A DNA stretch of 64,000 nt from R-RK-3 sp963842775 (GCA_963842775.1 CAWJHQ010000012.1:124001-188000); one strand, 5' to 3'. Counted from the first letter of the stretch, positions 9,549-18,434 are shown. The notes: a model not told the origin generated them from the sequence alone. Made by a program: numbers and translations.

Positions 9549-9574
9549 CCGGGCCGGATGGCTGTCCGGCCCGG
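9549..9574 (-). promoter_or_regulatory. intercistronic stem-loop between binding-protein and permease genes
   Basis: A perfect 10-bp GC-rich stem (CCGGGCCGGA at 9549-9558 and TCCGGCCCGG at 9565-9574) with a 6-nt loop lies between the binding-protein stop (9586) and the permease start (9524). There is no U-tract. In many CUT1 operons such a hairpin stabilises the upstream message so that the binding protein is made in excess; that role is inferred here. Confidence 0.6.
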
Positions 9575-9585
9575 GAATTATCGAT

Positions 9586-10845
9586 CTATTGCTGTGGTTT
9601 GTACCAGCTCGCCAGGCCTTTCTGTAGCCGCGCGCCGGCAGCTTCCGGCGTTTCCGTGCCCTTGATCACATTCACCGACGCGTTCCACGTCTCGTTCTCA
9701 AGGTTCGGCGTGCCGCGCGACAGGATCTGATAGGTCGAGCGGATGGTCGACTTGCACTTGCCGCGCCAGGACAGGAACTCCTGCGCGACCGGATCCTTCA
9801 TCGTCACATTGTGGCTGGAAAGGGAGAAGAAGCCCGGCAGTGCGTTGGCGTACAGATCGGCGAACTCGGCCGAACCGACCCAGTTCAGGAAGGCTTTGGC
9901 CGCCTCGGGGTTTTTCGTCTTCGCGTTCATCCCGATGGCGATGTCGGTGTGGTCGGAGATGTAGCAGTCGTCACCGGCTTTCTGCACCGGCGGATAGAAG
10001 GCGCCCATCTTGAACTGCGCCTGCGTGTTGAACCCGGAAATATCCCATGAGCCGGCCGGATAGATCGCCGCGCGTCCGAGCGTGAAGAGGTTCTGGCTGT
10101 CCGGATAGGTCTGGGCCTGGAAACCGTCGCCCAGATAGGCTTTCCATTTGGCGAGCTGGCGGTAAGGCGCGACCCACGGCTCATCGGTAAGCTTCTGCGT
10201 GCCCTTGATCAGCGCAAGCCGGCCATCCTCGCCTTTCCAGTAGTTCGGCCCGATATTGTTGTAACCCATGGTGGCCGCTTCCCACTGGTCGTTGGTGCCC
10301 ATGGCCATGGGAATGTAGGTGCCGTCCTTCTTGAACTTGTCGAGCGCGGCGAAGAATTCGGCTTCCGTTTTCGGCACTTCGACGCCGACCTTGGCGAAGG
10401 CATCCTTATTATAGAGGAAGCCGTGGATGACCGATGCCATCGGCACGCAATAGGTCACCGATCCATCGTCGGTGGTCCAGCCGGACCTGGCGATCTTGCT
10501 GAAATTCTTCATCCCCTCGAGGTCCTGCACCGCGACGAGATGGCCCTTATTGTAAAGGCTCAGTGAAGCGTCGAATGGCCGGCAGGTGATGAGATCGCCC
10601 GCGGAGCCCGCGTCGAGCTTGGAGTTCAGGACGGCGTTGTATTCCGGCGGCGCCGACGGGGTGAATTTGAGCTTGATGCCCGGATTTTTGGCTTCGAATG
10701 CCGGGATGATCTTGTCCTGCCAGATGGGCAGATCGTCATTGCGCCAGCTTTCGATGACGAGGGTCACGTCAGCGGCGCGGGCAGAGCCGGCGGCCACGAA
10801 GAGTGTGGATGCAAGCAGGACGCCTTTGAGGAATTTGTGGTTCAT
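9586..10845 (-). CDS. CUT1 carbohydrate ABC transporter substrate-binding protein (SBP_bac_1)
   Basis: A 419-residue periplasmic protein with a signal peptide (MNHKFLKGVLLASTLFVAAG, cut after ARA). The body begins ADVTLVIESWRNDDLPIWQD and carries the family features AFEAKNPGIKLKF, KLDAGSAGDLITC and GRAAIYPAGSWDI. Cysteine residues near the start of the mature domain and at the C-terminus may be paired. It sits 42 bp after murQ and heads the transporter part of the operon, so amino sugars or muropeptide sugars are the likely cargo (inference). Confidence 0.88.
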   Translation of the reverse strand: MNHKFLKGVLLASTLFVAAGSARAADVTLVIESWRNDDLPIWQDKIIPAFEAKNPGIKLKFTPSAPPEYNAVLNSKLDAGSAGDLITCRPFDASLSLYNKGHLVAVQDLEGMKNFSKIARSGWTTDDGSVTYCVPMASVIHGFLYNKDAFAKVGVEVPKTEAEFFAALDKFKKDGTYIPMAMGTNDQWEAATMGYNNIGPNYWKGEDGRLALIKGTQKLTDEPWVAPYRQLAKWKAYLGDGFQAQTYPDSQNLFTLGRAAIYPAGSWDISGFNTQAQFKMGAFYPPVQKAGDDCYISDHTDIAIGMNAKTKNPEAAKAFLNWVGSAEFADLYANALPGFFSLSSHNVTMKDPVAQEFLSWRGKCKSTIRSTYQILSRGTPNLENETWNASVNVIKGTETPEAAGARLQKGLASWYKPQQ

Positions 10846-10887
10846 TTGGACGCTCTCATTGACGCGCCATGTGGCGCTTTCTCAGTT

Positions 10888-11793
10888 TCAACCTTGGCTC
10901 GCTTGAAGTTTTCGTAAGGCAGGGCGCAGGACCTGCCCCGATTGCCGGAGCATCGATCTTGCGGTCTCCACATTGTCGGCTCCGCAGGCAAGAAGGATTG
11001 CCGTTTTTGTGCAGCCGTCAGACAGCTCGAATGAGTGATCGGCTGTCTCTTCATCGCATCCGGCTATGGCGCTCACCATGCGCCTGGCGCGATCCTTGAG
11101 CTTGGCGTTTTCAGCCCGCACATTGACCATGTAGCCATCGTGAATATGACCCAGGTGGATGCCGGCCTGGGTCGAGATCATGTTCAGGGTGATTTTCTGC
11201 GCCGTCCCCGCCCCCATGCGCGTCGATCCGGCAATAATTTCCGGCGGCGTATCGAGGTGGATCGCGATATCGGCGTCTTTCAGAAGCGAGGTGCCGGGAT
11301 TGTTCGCAATGGCGATGGTGTGGGCGCCGCTCTCCCTGGCCGCGCGAAGCGCCGCGACGGCATAAGGCGTCGTGCCGCTTGCGGAGACGACGATCAGGCA
11401 GTCCTTTTCGTTCGGGCCGAGAGACCGCATATCGTGCTCTCCCCGCTCGCTGTCATCTTCCGTTTCGGCGGCGAAATGGGCGATCGTGTCGATGCCCTCG
11501 GAAAGCTGGATGACGATCTGCTCGCGGGCGATACCGAAGGTGCCGGGGATCTCAAGCCCGTCCGCGAGAGCCATCAGACCGGAACTGCCGGCTCCGGCAT
11601 AGATGAGCCGTCCCCCCGCCTTGAGGCATTTCGCGACGGTTTCGGCTGCTTCGGCGATCCGGGGAATTGCGTCGCGAACGGCATAGGCGGCGGCGATCTG
11701 AACATCGTGCATGGCCGTCAATGCGGCTTCGGGGGGCAGGCTATCGAGCCCTTGCGAAGCGCCATGGCGCTGCTCGGTATTCATGACCGGCAT
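10888..11793 (-). CDS. murQ: N-acetylmuramic acid 6-phosphate etherase (MurQ)
   Basis: A 301-residue cytosolic SIS-domain enzyme that removes the lactyl ether from MurNAc-6-phosphate to give GlcNAc-6-phosphate. The family N-terminus NTEQRHGASQGLD, the SIS phosphate-binding segment IYAGAGSSGLMALADG, SASGTTPYAVAALR and the family stretch STRMGAGTAQKITLNMIST are all present. ATG 11793 follows GGGAGG with 9 nt spacing. It is the first gene of the minus-strand arm, sharing a divergent control region with the kinase/nagA arm. Confidence 0.93.
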   Translation of the reverse strand: MPVMNTEQRHGASQGLDSLPPEAALTAMHDVQIAAAYAVRDAIPRIAEAAETVAKCLKAGGRLIYAGAGSSGLMALADGLEIPGTFGIAREQIVIQLSEGIDTIAHFAAETEDDSERGEHDMRSLGPNEKDCLIVVSASGTTPYAVAALRAARESGAHTIAIANNPGTSLLKDADIAIHLDTPPEIIAGSTRMGAGTAQKITLNMISTQAGIHLGHIHDGYMVNVRAENAKLKDRARRMVSAIAGCDEETADHSFELSDGCTKTAILLACGADNVETARSMLRQSGQVLRPALRKLQASQG

Positions 11794-11827
11794 CGATGCA
11801 ATCCTCCCGCAGCTATAATGCCAAAGA

Positions 11828-11966
11828 AATACCAATTGTCCATACTCGTTAAGCATAATTTCCAAAACGAGCAAGGGGTGTACGTAAGATATTGATTAAT
11901 AATCATATTATTCTGACCATGCTTTTTCGCAAGACAATGTGCGGTTAATGGTATTAAATTGGTATT
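11828..11966. promoter_or_regulatory. divergent promoter region with repeated AATTGGTATT operator-like boxes
   Basis: The AT-rich spacer between murQ and the kinase holds AATACCAATT (11828-11837) and, on the other side, its reverse complement AATTGGTATT (11957-11966). A near copy, TAATGGTATT, lies at 11946-11955. The boxes flank both start sites and are candidate binding sites for the GntR/HutC regulator encoded at 12869. This is a pattern-based inference with no known-site match claimed. Confidence 0.45.
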
Positions 11967-11985
11967 GCAAATTCGGGAGCCCTTG

Positions 11986-12876
11986 ATGGCGTTTTTGATA
12001 GGCGTTGACGGCGGTGGCACATCCTGTCGAGCGGTCATCGCCGCGAGCGACGGCACGCGCCTCGGCGAAGGCCTCGCCGGTTCCGCGAACATCATGACCG
12101 ACCTGAACATGGCCCGGGACAACATCGTCGCGGCCGCCGGCCTTGCCGCGCGGGAAGCAGGGCTCGCCGAAAGCGGGATCAGCGAATGTGCGGCCGTGCT
12201 CGGTCTGGCGGGAGCAAACATCGGCAACTACGCAAACCGCATCGCTTCGCTTCTGCCATTCCGCGTGAGCCATGTTGAATCCGACGCCCGGATCGCACTC
12301 TATGGTGCGCTTGGGGAAACCGATGGCGCCGTTGCGGTCGTCGGAACCGGTTCGGTATTCATGTCTCAGAATCGCGGCCGGATACGGTCCATTGGCGGGT
12401 GGGGCTTCGCGGTTGGTGACTTTTGCAGTGGCGCACGCCTGGGCCGGACGCTTTTGCAGGAGGTGCTGCGGGCCTATGACGGCATCCGCCAAGCATCCGA
12501 TCTCACGCGCGAAGTTCTGGCCCGCTTTGAGGATAATCCCAGCACGCTGGTTGAGTTCGCGCAAAAAGCCAAGCCCGGAGATTTCAGCAGCTTTGCACCT
12601 TTGCTGTTCGAACACGCCGACCGCGGTGATCCCGTGGCGTGCGAGATCGTGACGAGCGCCGTCGGGGACCTTGAAGAAAATCTTCGCGCACTCATTTGGG
12701 CCGAAGAATTGCCCTTCTGCCTGCTTGGTGGCCTCGCCTCAAGCTACTCGAAACGCTTGAGCGACACGTTCAAGACGCGCGAACGCTCGCCCAAGGGCAA
12801 TGCCTTGAGCGGCGCGCTGGCGATGGCGGTCTCGATGTTCGGCAATGCGCATGAAGGTATGCAAAATCATGGCTGA
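11986..12876 (+). CDS. BadF/BadG/BcrA/BcrD-family sugar kinase (GlcNAc/MurNAc kinase-like)
   Basis: A 296-residue cytosolic ASKHA-fold kinase. The phosphate-1 motif GVDGGGTSCRAVI is at residues 5-17, an adenosine-region VVGTGSVFMSQNRG and GGWGFAVGDFCSGARLG follow, and the C-terminal LLGGLASSYS closes the site. BadF-family members include GlcNAc kinases and clostridial MurK, which acts on MurNAc and GlcNAc. Next to murQ and nagA, a role making MurNAc-6-P or GlcNAc-6-P is the best reading. ATG 11986 has GGGAG 6 nt upstream. The gene overlaps the regulator by 8 nt. Confidence 0.82.
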   Translation: MAFLIGVDGGGTSCRAVIAASDGTRLGEGLAGSANIMTDLNMARDNIVAAAGLAAREAGLAESGISECAAVLGLAGANIGNYANRIASLLPFRVSHVESDARIALYGALGETDGAVAVVGTGSVFMSQNRGRIRSIGGWGFAVGDFCSGARLGRTLLQEVLRAYDGIRQASDLTREVLARFEDNPSTLVEFAQKAKPGDFSSFAPLLFEHADRGDPVACEIVTSAVGDLEENLRALIWAEELPFCLLGGLASSYSKRLSDTFKTRERSPKGNALSGALAMAVSMFGNAHEGMQNHG

Positions 12877-13639
12877 AGCCGCGCGGGAAAGGCTGCATCC
12901 GAACAATTGGGCACTTTCGGGGAGCGGCCCTTTATACCTCCAGCTCCGGCAGAAGCTGGAGGAGGAGATTCGAAACGGCGCATTGAAGCCAGGCGCTCCC
13001 TTGCCGTCCGAGCGCGAGATCGCGGAAATTTGCGACGTGTCGCGCGTGACCGTGCGGAAAGCGGTGCAATTGCTGGTGCGCGACGGATTTGTCATTCAAA
13101 GACGCGGTTCCGGCACGACGGTCACTCAGCCGGTCGAGCGCGTCGAGCAATCGCTGTCGCTTCTGACCTCTTTTTCCGAGGATATGGCGCGGCGCAGCAT
13201 GACGGCCCGTTCGACCTGGATCGAAAGAGGCGTTTTCCCCGCCTCACCAAGGGAGATGATGGCGCTTGGCCTGAGAGCCGATGCGGAGGTTGCGCGCATC
13301 GCCCGTTTGCGAATTGCCAACGACGTGCCTCTGGCCATTGAGCGGGCGGCTCTCTCGACGCAATATTTGCCTGACCCGGAGCGCATTCAGCATTCGCTTT
13401 ATGCGGCGCTGGCGGTAACGGGCAATAAGCCTGTTCGCGCGATCCAGCGCATTTCGGCGGTCAATTTGGGGACTGACGACGCTACCCTGCTCGACGTGTC
13501 CGAAGGAAGCGCCGGTCTCAGCATAGAGCGCATTTCATATTCGTCGCAGGGCGCGGCGATCGAATTCACGCGCTCGATCTATCGCGGCGACGCCTATGAT
13601 TTTGTCGCCGAACTCAAGATTGGCGATGACGGAAAATGA
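12869..13639 (+). CDS. GntR family (HutC subfamily) transcriptional regulator
   Basis: A 256-residue regulator. The N-terminal winged helix (GPLYLQLRQKLEEEI, LPSEREIAEICDVSRVTVRK, GFVIQRRGSGTTV) is followed by a UTRA effector domain (VARIARLRIANDVPLAIERA, YDFVAELK). I prefer MAEAARERL (12869) over ATG 12845 because GAAGG lies upstream. UTRA domains bind phosphosugars in NagR/DasR-like regulators, so it likely controls this amino-sugar locus. It is coupled to the SIS gene by ATGA. Confidence 0.88.
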   Translation: MAEAARERLHPNNWALSGSGPLYLQLRQKLEEEIRNGALKPGAPLPSEREIAEICDVSRVTVRKAVQLLVRDGFVIQRRGSGTTVTQPVERVEQSLSLLTSFSEDMARRSMTARSTWIERGVFPASPREMMALGLRADAEVARIARLRIANDVPLAIERAALSTQYLPDPERIQHSLYAALAVTGNKPVRAIQRISAVNLGTDDATLLDVSEGSAGLSIERISYSSQGAAIEFTRSIYRGDAYDFVAELKIGDDGK

Positions 13640-14685
13640 CCGAGCCCCACGCCCAGACGCACATGTACCGCGAGGTTCGGGCGATTCCCGAAGCGATCAG
13701 GCGGCTCTTGACCGATGGAGCGGATAGCGCGAAATCGGCGGCTGAGAAACTGAAGGGCGTCAACCCGAGAGTGATCACGACAATCGCTCGCGGCTCCTCG
13801 GATCACGCAGCCAGCTATCTGAAATACGCGATCGAACTGACATGCGGCGTTCCCGTTTCATCGACAGGTCCCTCGATCAGCTCCGTCTACGGCGCCAGTT
13901 TGAAGCTTGAAGACTCCGCCACCATCGCGATCAGTCAGTCCGGTCAAAGCCCCGACATCGTCGAGGCGGCCAGGTCGGCGAAAGCCAGCGGCTCGCTCGT
14001 CATCTCGCTCACCAACACGGACGGTTCTCCGCTCGCCGCGGTCAGCGAGAATAATATCGATATTTGCGCAGGGCCCGAACTCAGCGTTGCCGCCACGAAA
14101 ACCTTCGTTGCCTCGATCGTGGCCGGCCTGTTGCTGCTGGCGCATTGGCAGGAGGATCAGGGCCTGGTGAGCGCTCTCGAAAGGCTGCCCGACGAGCTTG
14201 CGGCGGCGCTTGCATGTGACTGGGGATCTCTCGCCGATGAAATTTGCATGAGGCCCGATGAGCGCGGATCGCTTTACGTCCTCGGCCGCGGACCAGCCCT
14301 CGCCATTGCCGGAGAGTGCGCGCTGAAATTCAAGGAAACCTGCCAGCTCCATGCAGAGGCATACAGCGCCGCCGAGATGATGCACGGACCGGTCTCGATC
14401 GCGCGTGCGGGCTTTCCTGTGCTTGCTCTCGCTTCGCGCGATGCTGCCGAGCAAAGCGTTACCGAAATTGCCGATCATTTGGCACGGCGCGGCGTCGACG
14501 TATTCGTAACCTCGGGGACAAAATCCGCAGCGCGTAATTTGTCGTTCGCCAGGGGCAGTCACCCGCTCACCGATCCGCTTCTTCTCGTCGTGACTTTCTA
14601 TGTTTTCATCGAACAGCTTTCCCGGCGCCTGGGCCTCAATCCCGACGAGCCGCCCCATCTGCGAAAAGTGACGGAAACGATATGA
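13636..14685 (+). CDS. double-SIS-domain protein, glucosamine-6-phosphate deaminase-like (NagB-II/AgaS/GlmS isomerase type)
   Basis: A 349-residue cytosolic protein with two SIS domains: the first has TTIARGSSDHAASYLKYAIE and AISQSGQSPDIVEAARSAK, the second YVLGRGPALAIAGECALKFK. It lacks the glutaminase domain of GlmS. In nag clusters such proteins convert glucosamine-6-P to fructose-6-P plus ammonia. It lies between the regulator and nagA with ATGA overlaps at both ends, which supports this role. Confidence 0.85.
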   Translation: MTEPHAQTHMYREVRAIPEAIRRLLTDGADSAKSAAEKLKGVNPRVITTIARGSSDHAASYLKYAIELTCGVPVSSTGPSISSVYGASLKLEDSATIAISQSGQSPDIVEAARSAKASGSLVISLTNTDGSPLAAVSENNIDICAGPELSVAATKTFVASIVAGLLLLAHWQEDQGLVSALERLPDELAAALACDWGSLADEICMRPDERGSLYVLGRGPALAIAGECALKFKETCQLHAEAYSAAEMMHGPVSIARAGFPVLALASRDAAEQSVTEIADHLARRGVDVFVTSGTKSAARNLSFARGSHPLTDPLLLVVTFYVFIEQLSRRLGLNPDEPPHLRKVTETI

Positions 14686-15849
14686 CGCGGAAAATCGCTC
14701 TGACCGGCGCGGAGATTTTTGACGGCCATTTGCGTCACAGACAATGCGGCCGTGCTTCTGTCCGGCGACATCGTCTCCGATGTCGTATCGGATGATGACA
14801 TCCCCTTCGATTTCGAACCTGTCCGTCTAAATCAGGGCCTCCTTGCGCCCGGTTTCATCGATCTCCAGGCTAATGGCGGAGGCGGCGTACTTTTCAATGA
14901 GGAGCCGAATTTACAGGGTATCAGGACGATCTGCGACGCTCATGCGCGCTTCGGCACGACATCCCTTTTGGCGACATTGATCACCGACACACCGGAGGTC
15001 ATGAAGCGGGCGATCGATGCGGGCATCGAAGCACACGAACGCAAGATCCCCGGATTTCTCGGCCTCCATCTGGAAGGACCCCATCTCTCGACCCAAAAAA
15101 ACGGTGCCCATCGCGCTGACCTTATTCGCGTCATGACAGACCGCGACGTCGAGAGCTTGCGTGAGGCGAGGAAGGCGCTGCCCAATCTGATGGTGACCTT
15201 GGCGCCGGAAGCGGCCGCGGATGCGCAAATCGCGGAACTGGCCGAAGCGGGCGTCTGCGTCAGTCTGGGCCACACGAACGCATCTGCGGAACGCGCAAAG
15301 CAGGCCTTCAAAGCCGGCGCCCGGACGGTAACGCATCTCTTCAACGCCATGAGCGGCCTTACCCACCGGGAGCCTGGACTGGTCGGCGCTCTATTGAATT
15401 CCGACGAAACCTTTGCCGGCTTGATTGCCGATGGCCATCATGTCGTGCCCGATGCCATCAACGTCGCGCTGCGCTCAAAAAGCGGCAAGGGCAGGATATT
15501 TCTCATCACCGACGCCATGTCCACCATCGGTACGGATCAAACCGTCTTCGAATTGAACGGACGGCAGATCTTCCGCAAGGACGGCAAGCTCACACTTGCA
15601 GATGGCACGCTTGCCGGCGCAGACCTGGACATGATTTCCGCCGTCAAATTTATCGCCGGCAACACATCCCTTGAGTTTGACGAAGTGCTGAGAATGGCCT
15701 CGCTCTATCCCGCTCAGTGTCTTGGAGTTGAGAAAACACGCGGCCACCTCGCCCCAGGGGTTGCTGCAGATCTGGTGCATCTTGATGACAACGGAAATGT
15801 CCAACATATTTGGAGGGGAGGGGCAGGCACGGGCAAATGTGACGGTTGA
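14682..15849 (+). CDS. nagA: N-acetylglucosamine-6-phosphate deacetylase (frameshift near codon 19)
   Basis: An amidohydrolase-fold enzyme converting GlcNAc-6-P to GlcN-6-P. The sequence shows LAPGFIDLQANGGGG, GLHLEGPHL, SLGHTNASAE, THLFNAMS and LITDAMSTIG. The true start is ATG 14682, which overlaps the previous stop (ATGA) and encodes MTRKIALTGAEIFDGHLRH. One extra base near 14739 then throws the frame; the remaining 370-odd codons are open from about 14740. Without the extra base the protein is about 388 residues. Confidence 0.9.
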
Positions 15850-16096
15850 TCCGCTTCCCGGTATCCACGCTTCGCCAGGATAGTAGTCCTGCTTATGCGC
15901 CTGCTGCAAAGGCATCGCCCCATCGGACCGAGGCGAAAAATGGTGTTCAGCAACAACCGCGCGAGGGCGTGCAAAGGCCGGCAGACCAAAGTACAATCAC
16001 GCAGATCTCGGCAATGGCGTAAAGTCGCATTGATTAGATGTTGCCGTGGATTATTGATTTGATTGCGGATCGAGATTTAAGTTTGAGTGAAATTCA

Positions 16097-17623
16097 ATGA
16101 GCGTTTCTATGCTCCAGACGGTCGCATCCTGTTTTGGCAGGATGTTGCCACCCTGGCGTCAGGAGCCTGATAATGCCGCCGCTACCGATCCCCAACCCTA
16201 CGACGGACATGTGGGTTCGGATCATCTTTCGACCATATTCCCCGGATTGTCGCTGTCTGCGCGATTTACTTTCGCCGCGGCCCTCGTATTGTGCAATGGC
16301 ATGGCGCTCCTCGGCGGATGGGTCGTAACACAGATTGAGAGGGGGCTGTCTCAGAATGCCGCCGCCTCGGAATCCGTATATGTCCAGAATTTGCTCTCAC
16401 CCATCGTACCCCTCCTCGCAAGCCAGAAAAAAGACACCTCTCAAGTCGCGGCTGCGATCGATGCCGCTCTGAGGTCGACGCATATTTGGACCCCCTCGAC
16501 GTCTATTGCGATCTGGCTGCCCGACGGGTCCATCGCCTACAGTACCGACAAGGATCTCATAGAGCGCAAATATGCTTTGCCGAGCGAGGTCCAGAAAGCC
16601 TTCAACGACGAGGTTCGAACCACCGTCCTGGATAAGAAGTTGCGGTTGCTCGACCCCCTGAAGCGGGAGGAAAATACACTTCGCACGGTCTATACGCCTC
16701 TGCAGGAAAAGGAGCGTGGCGCTGTCATTGCCGTCGTCGAGATGGTTACGAACGCAGACGCCCTGACGACACAACTCGATTCAATCCGGAAGCGAACGTG
16801 GATCGTCGTCGGAATTGCGACGATTCTCATGATCGGGGTCCTGTTCGGCATCGTTCAGCGTGGCAGCCGAACGATTGAAGAACAACGATTGGAAATCGAG
16901 CGGCGCCTGAATGAGGAAATTCGTTTAGGTCAGATCAACAAAGCATTGAGCGAGCGGCTGCAGGAAGCAAACCGGCGCGGAATCGAATTGGGCGAGGAGC
17001 AATTGCGGCGCATCAGTTCGGACTTGGAAAATGGTCCGGCTCAGTTGCTTGCCCTGGCACTCCTGCGCATGTACGAGCTCCAGCCCGAGACGGATGAGGA
17101 CGAGAATGATTCATCCCGCTCTTCGGCAGAAGTTGTTGACGTTATTGCGCGTGCGACGGCGGGTGCGCAGAGGGAGCTTCGGGAGATAACGTCCGGCCTG
17201 CTGCTGCCGGAGCTTCGGCGTATTTCACCATACGAAGCAGTAGAAAGGGCCGTTCGCGCCCACGAGCAGACGACCGGAACGCTCGTTGAGACGAATATTT
17301 CGTCTTTTCCCCAGCACCTTCCTCTGCCTGTTACGATTTGCATCTTCAGGCTCGTGCAGGAAGGTCTCATGAATGCCTATTGCCACGCCGGGGCTCTCGG
17401 GCAGACCGTAACGGGTTCCTACGAGGATGACAGCGTCGTCATCACGGTGAGCGACGATGGCCCCGGATTTTCCGCCGAAGAGGCGTTGAAGCCGGGTTCC
17501 AGCCTGGGACTACGGTGGCTTAGGCAGCGCGTCGAGTTGATCGGAGGGACACTCATAATACGGTCCGCCGACGGCAACGGCACCCAGCTCAGTGCCCGGT
17601 TTCCATCCGCCATGGCTGCCTAA
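16097..17623 (+). CDS. sensor histidine kinase-like protein lacking the phospho-acceptor His
   Basis: A 508-residue membrane sensor with two membrane segments (about 55-77 and 234-254) around a periplasmic domain of about 155 residues, a coiled linker (ERRLNEEIRLGQINKALSER), a HisKA_3-like helix and an HATPase domain with N-box QEGLMNAYCHA, G1 SDDGPGF and G2 LGLRWLRQRV. Where related kinases read DLHDGPAQ this protein has DLENGPAQ, so the acceptor His is Glu311 and the next Asp is Asn312. ATP binding may remain, but His autophosphorylation at this site is not possible. No response regulator is adjacent. Confidence 0.83.
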   Translation: MSVSMLQTVASCFGRMLPPWRQEPDNAAATDPQPYDGHVGSDHLSTIFPGLSLSARFTFAAALVLCNGMALLGGWVVTQIERGLSQNAAASESVYVQNLLSPIVPLLASQKKDTSQVAAAIDAALRSTHIWTPSTSIAIWLPDGSIAYSTDKDLIERKYALPSEVQKAFNDEVRTTVLDKKLRLLDPLKREENTLRTVYTPLQEKERGAVIAVVEMVTNADALTTQLDSIRKRTWIVVGIATILMIGVLFGIVQRGSRTIEEQRLEIERRLNEEIRLGQINKALSERLQEANRRGIELGEEQLRRISSDLENGPAQLLALALLRMYELQPETDEDENDSSRSSAEVVDVIARATAGAQRELREITSGLLLPELRRISPYEAVERAVRAHEQTTGTLVETNISSFPQHLPLPVTICIFRLVQEGLMNAYCHAGALGQTVTGSYEDDSVVITVSDDGPGFSAEEALKPGSSLGLRWLRQRVELIGGTLIIRSADGNGTQLSARFPSAMAA

Positions 17624-17727
17624 GCATCATTGCGAAAAGTGGTCTTCCCGGTTTTCGCGAGAAATGATGCGCCAACAAAGAATTCTAAGCAGGTCTTTTG
17701 TTGGGTAACCAACGAAAACCTGCTTAG
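17624..17727. repeat. compound two-hairpin intergenic element, copy 1
   Basis: Hairpin I (17624-17670) has stem GCATCATT/AATGATGC, a second stem GCGAAAA/TTTTCGC and the loop GTGGTCTTCCCGG. A 14-nt spacer containing GAATTC leads to hairpin II (17685-17727), whose arms CTAAGCAGG... and ...CCTGCTTAG pair over about 19 bp around GTAA. A second copy with different but still paired stems is at 57417-57519 in the opposite orientation. It lies between the kinase-like gene and the convergent tetR gene, so it may also end transcription. Confidence 0.8.
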
Positions 17728-17741
17728 GCCCCCCGGCCTCA

Positions 17742-18329
17742 TCAGCACTCGGACGGCACGAGATATGTGAGCGCATCTTCGGCCATCGCGTCCAGAACCT
17801 CTCTCGGCTGACCCGCCCGGGCCCTGATGCTCATGGAGTGCATCACGGCGGCGACAAGCCGCGCCCGGCCGAGCGGATCGGAGAGCCCCGCGCGCTCGAA
17901 CCACTTTGCGACGCGCTCATCGATCAGGCGGAGCACCTGCTCCAGCGAGGACCGAATGTCTGCGTCGGACACGGATTCGGCGACCGCCGTGCAGATCGCC
18001 AGACATCCTCCCGGGCCGTTATCGCCTGTGAGATACGCTTCAACGCTTCCCTTCAGCCATGCATCCAGTGTCGCGCGCAGGCCGAGGCCAGCGGCATCGA
18101 GGCGGTCGGCGGAGTTGGCGACGCTGTCCTGCACGATGCGGATCGCGGCGAGGTACATGGTGCGCTTGTCCCCGAAGGCGGCGTAGAGGCTGGGCCGGTT
18201 CAGGCCGGTCGCTCGGGCGATGTCATCGAGCGACGTCGCCGCGAAGCCGTTGCTGCGGAAGATCTTATAGACCTGCCTGAGCGTAACATCCGCATCGAAG
18301 CTGCGAGGCCGCCCGCGATTGCGACTCAT
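17742..18329 (-). CDS. TetR/AcrR family transcriptional regulator
   Basis: A 195-residue regulator starting MSRNRGRPRSFD. The helix-turn-helix is clear (VYKIFRSNGFAATSLDDIAR, ATGLNRPSLYAAFGDKRTMY), followed by a ligand domain with GPGGCLAICTAVAESVS. It is divergent from the glutathione transferase gene with a 105-bp shared spacer, and likely represses it and itself in response to a toxic compound (inference). The Shine-Dalgarno sequence is weak. Confidence 0.9.
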   Translation of the reverse strand: MSRNRGRPRSFDADVTLRQVYKIFRSNGFAATSLDDIARATGLNRPSLYAAFGDKRTMYLAAIRIVQDSVANSADRLDAAGLGLRATLDAWLKGSVEAYLTGDNGPGGCLAICTAVAESVSDADIRSSLEQVLRLIDERVAKWFERAGLSDPLGRARLVAAVMHSMSIRARAGQPREVLDAMAEDALTYLVPSEC

Positions 18330-18434
18330 ATTTTTATACCGTTCCGCAAATAATTCTTGACGCACAGAATATCATGCGAAACAGTACAAAATACAAGAAC
18401 GCGAACGGTAAACGCCCGGTTGGAGGAGCCATCG

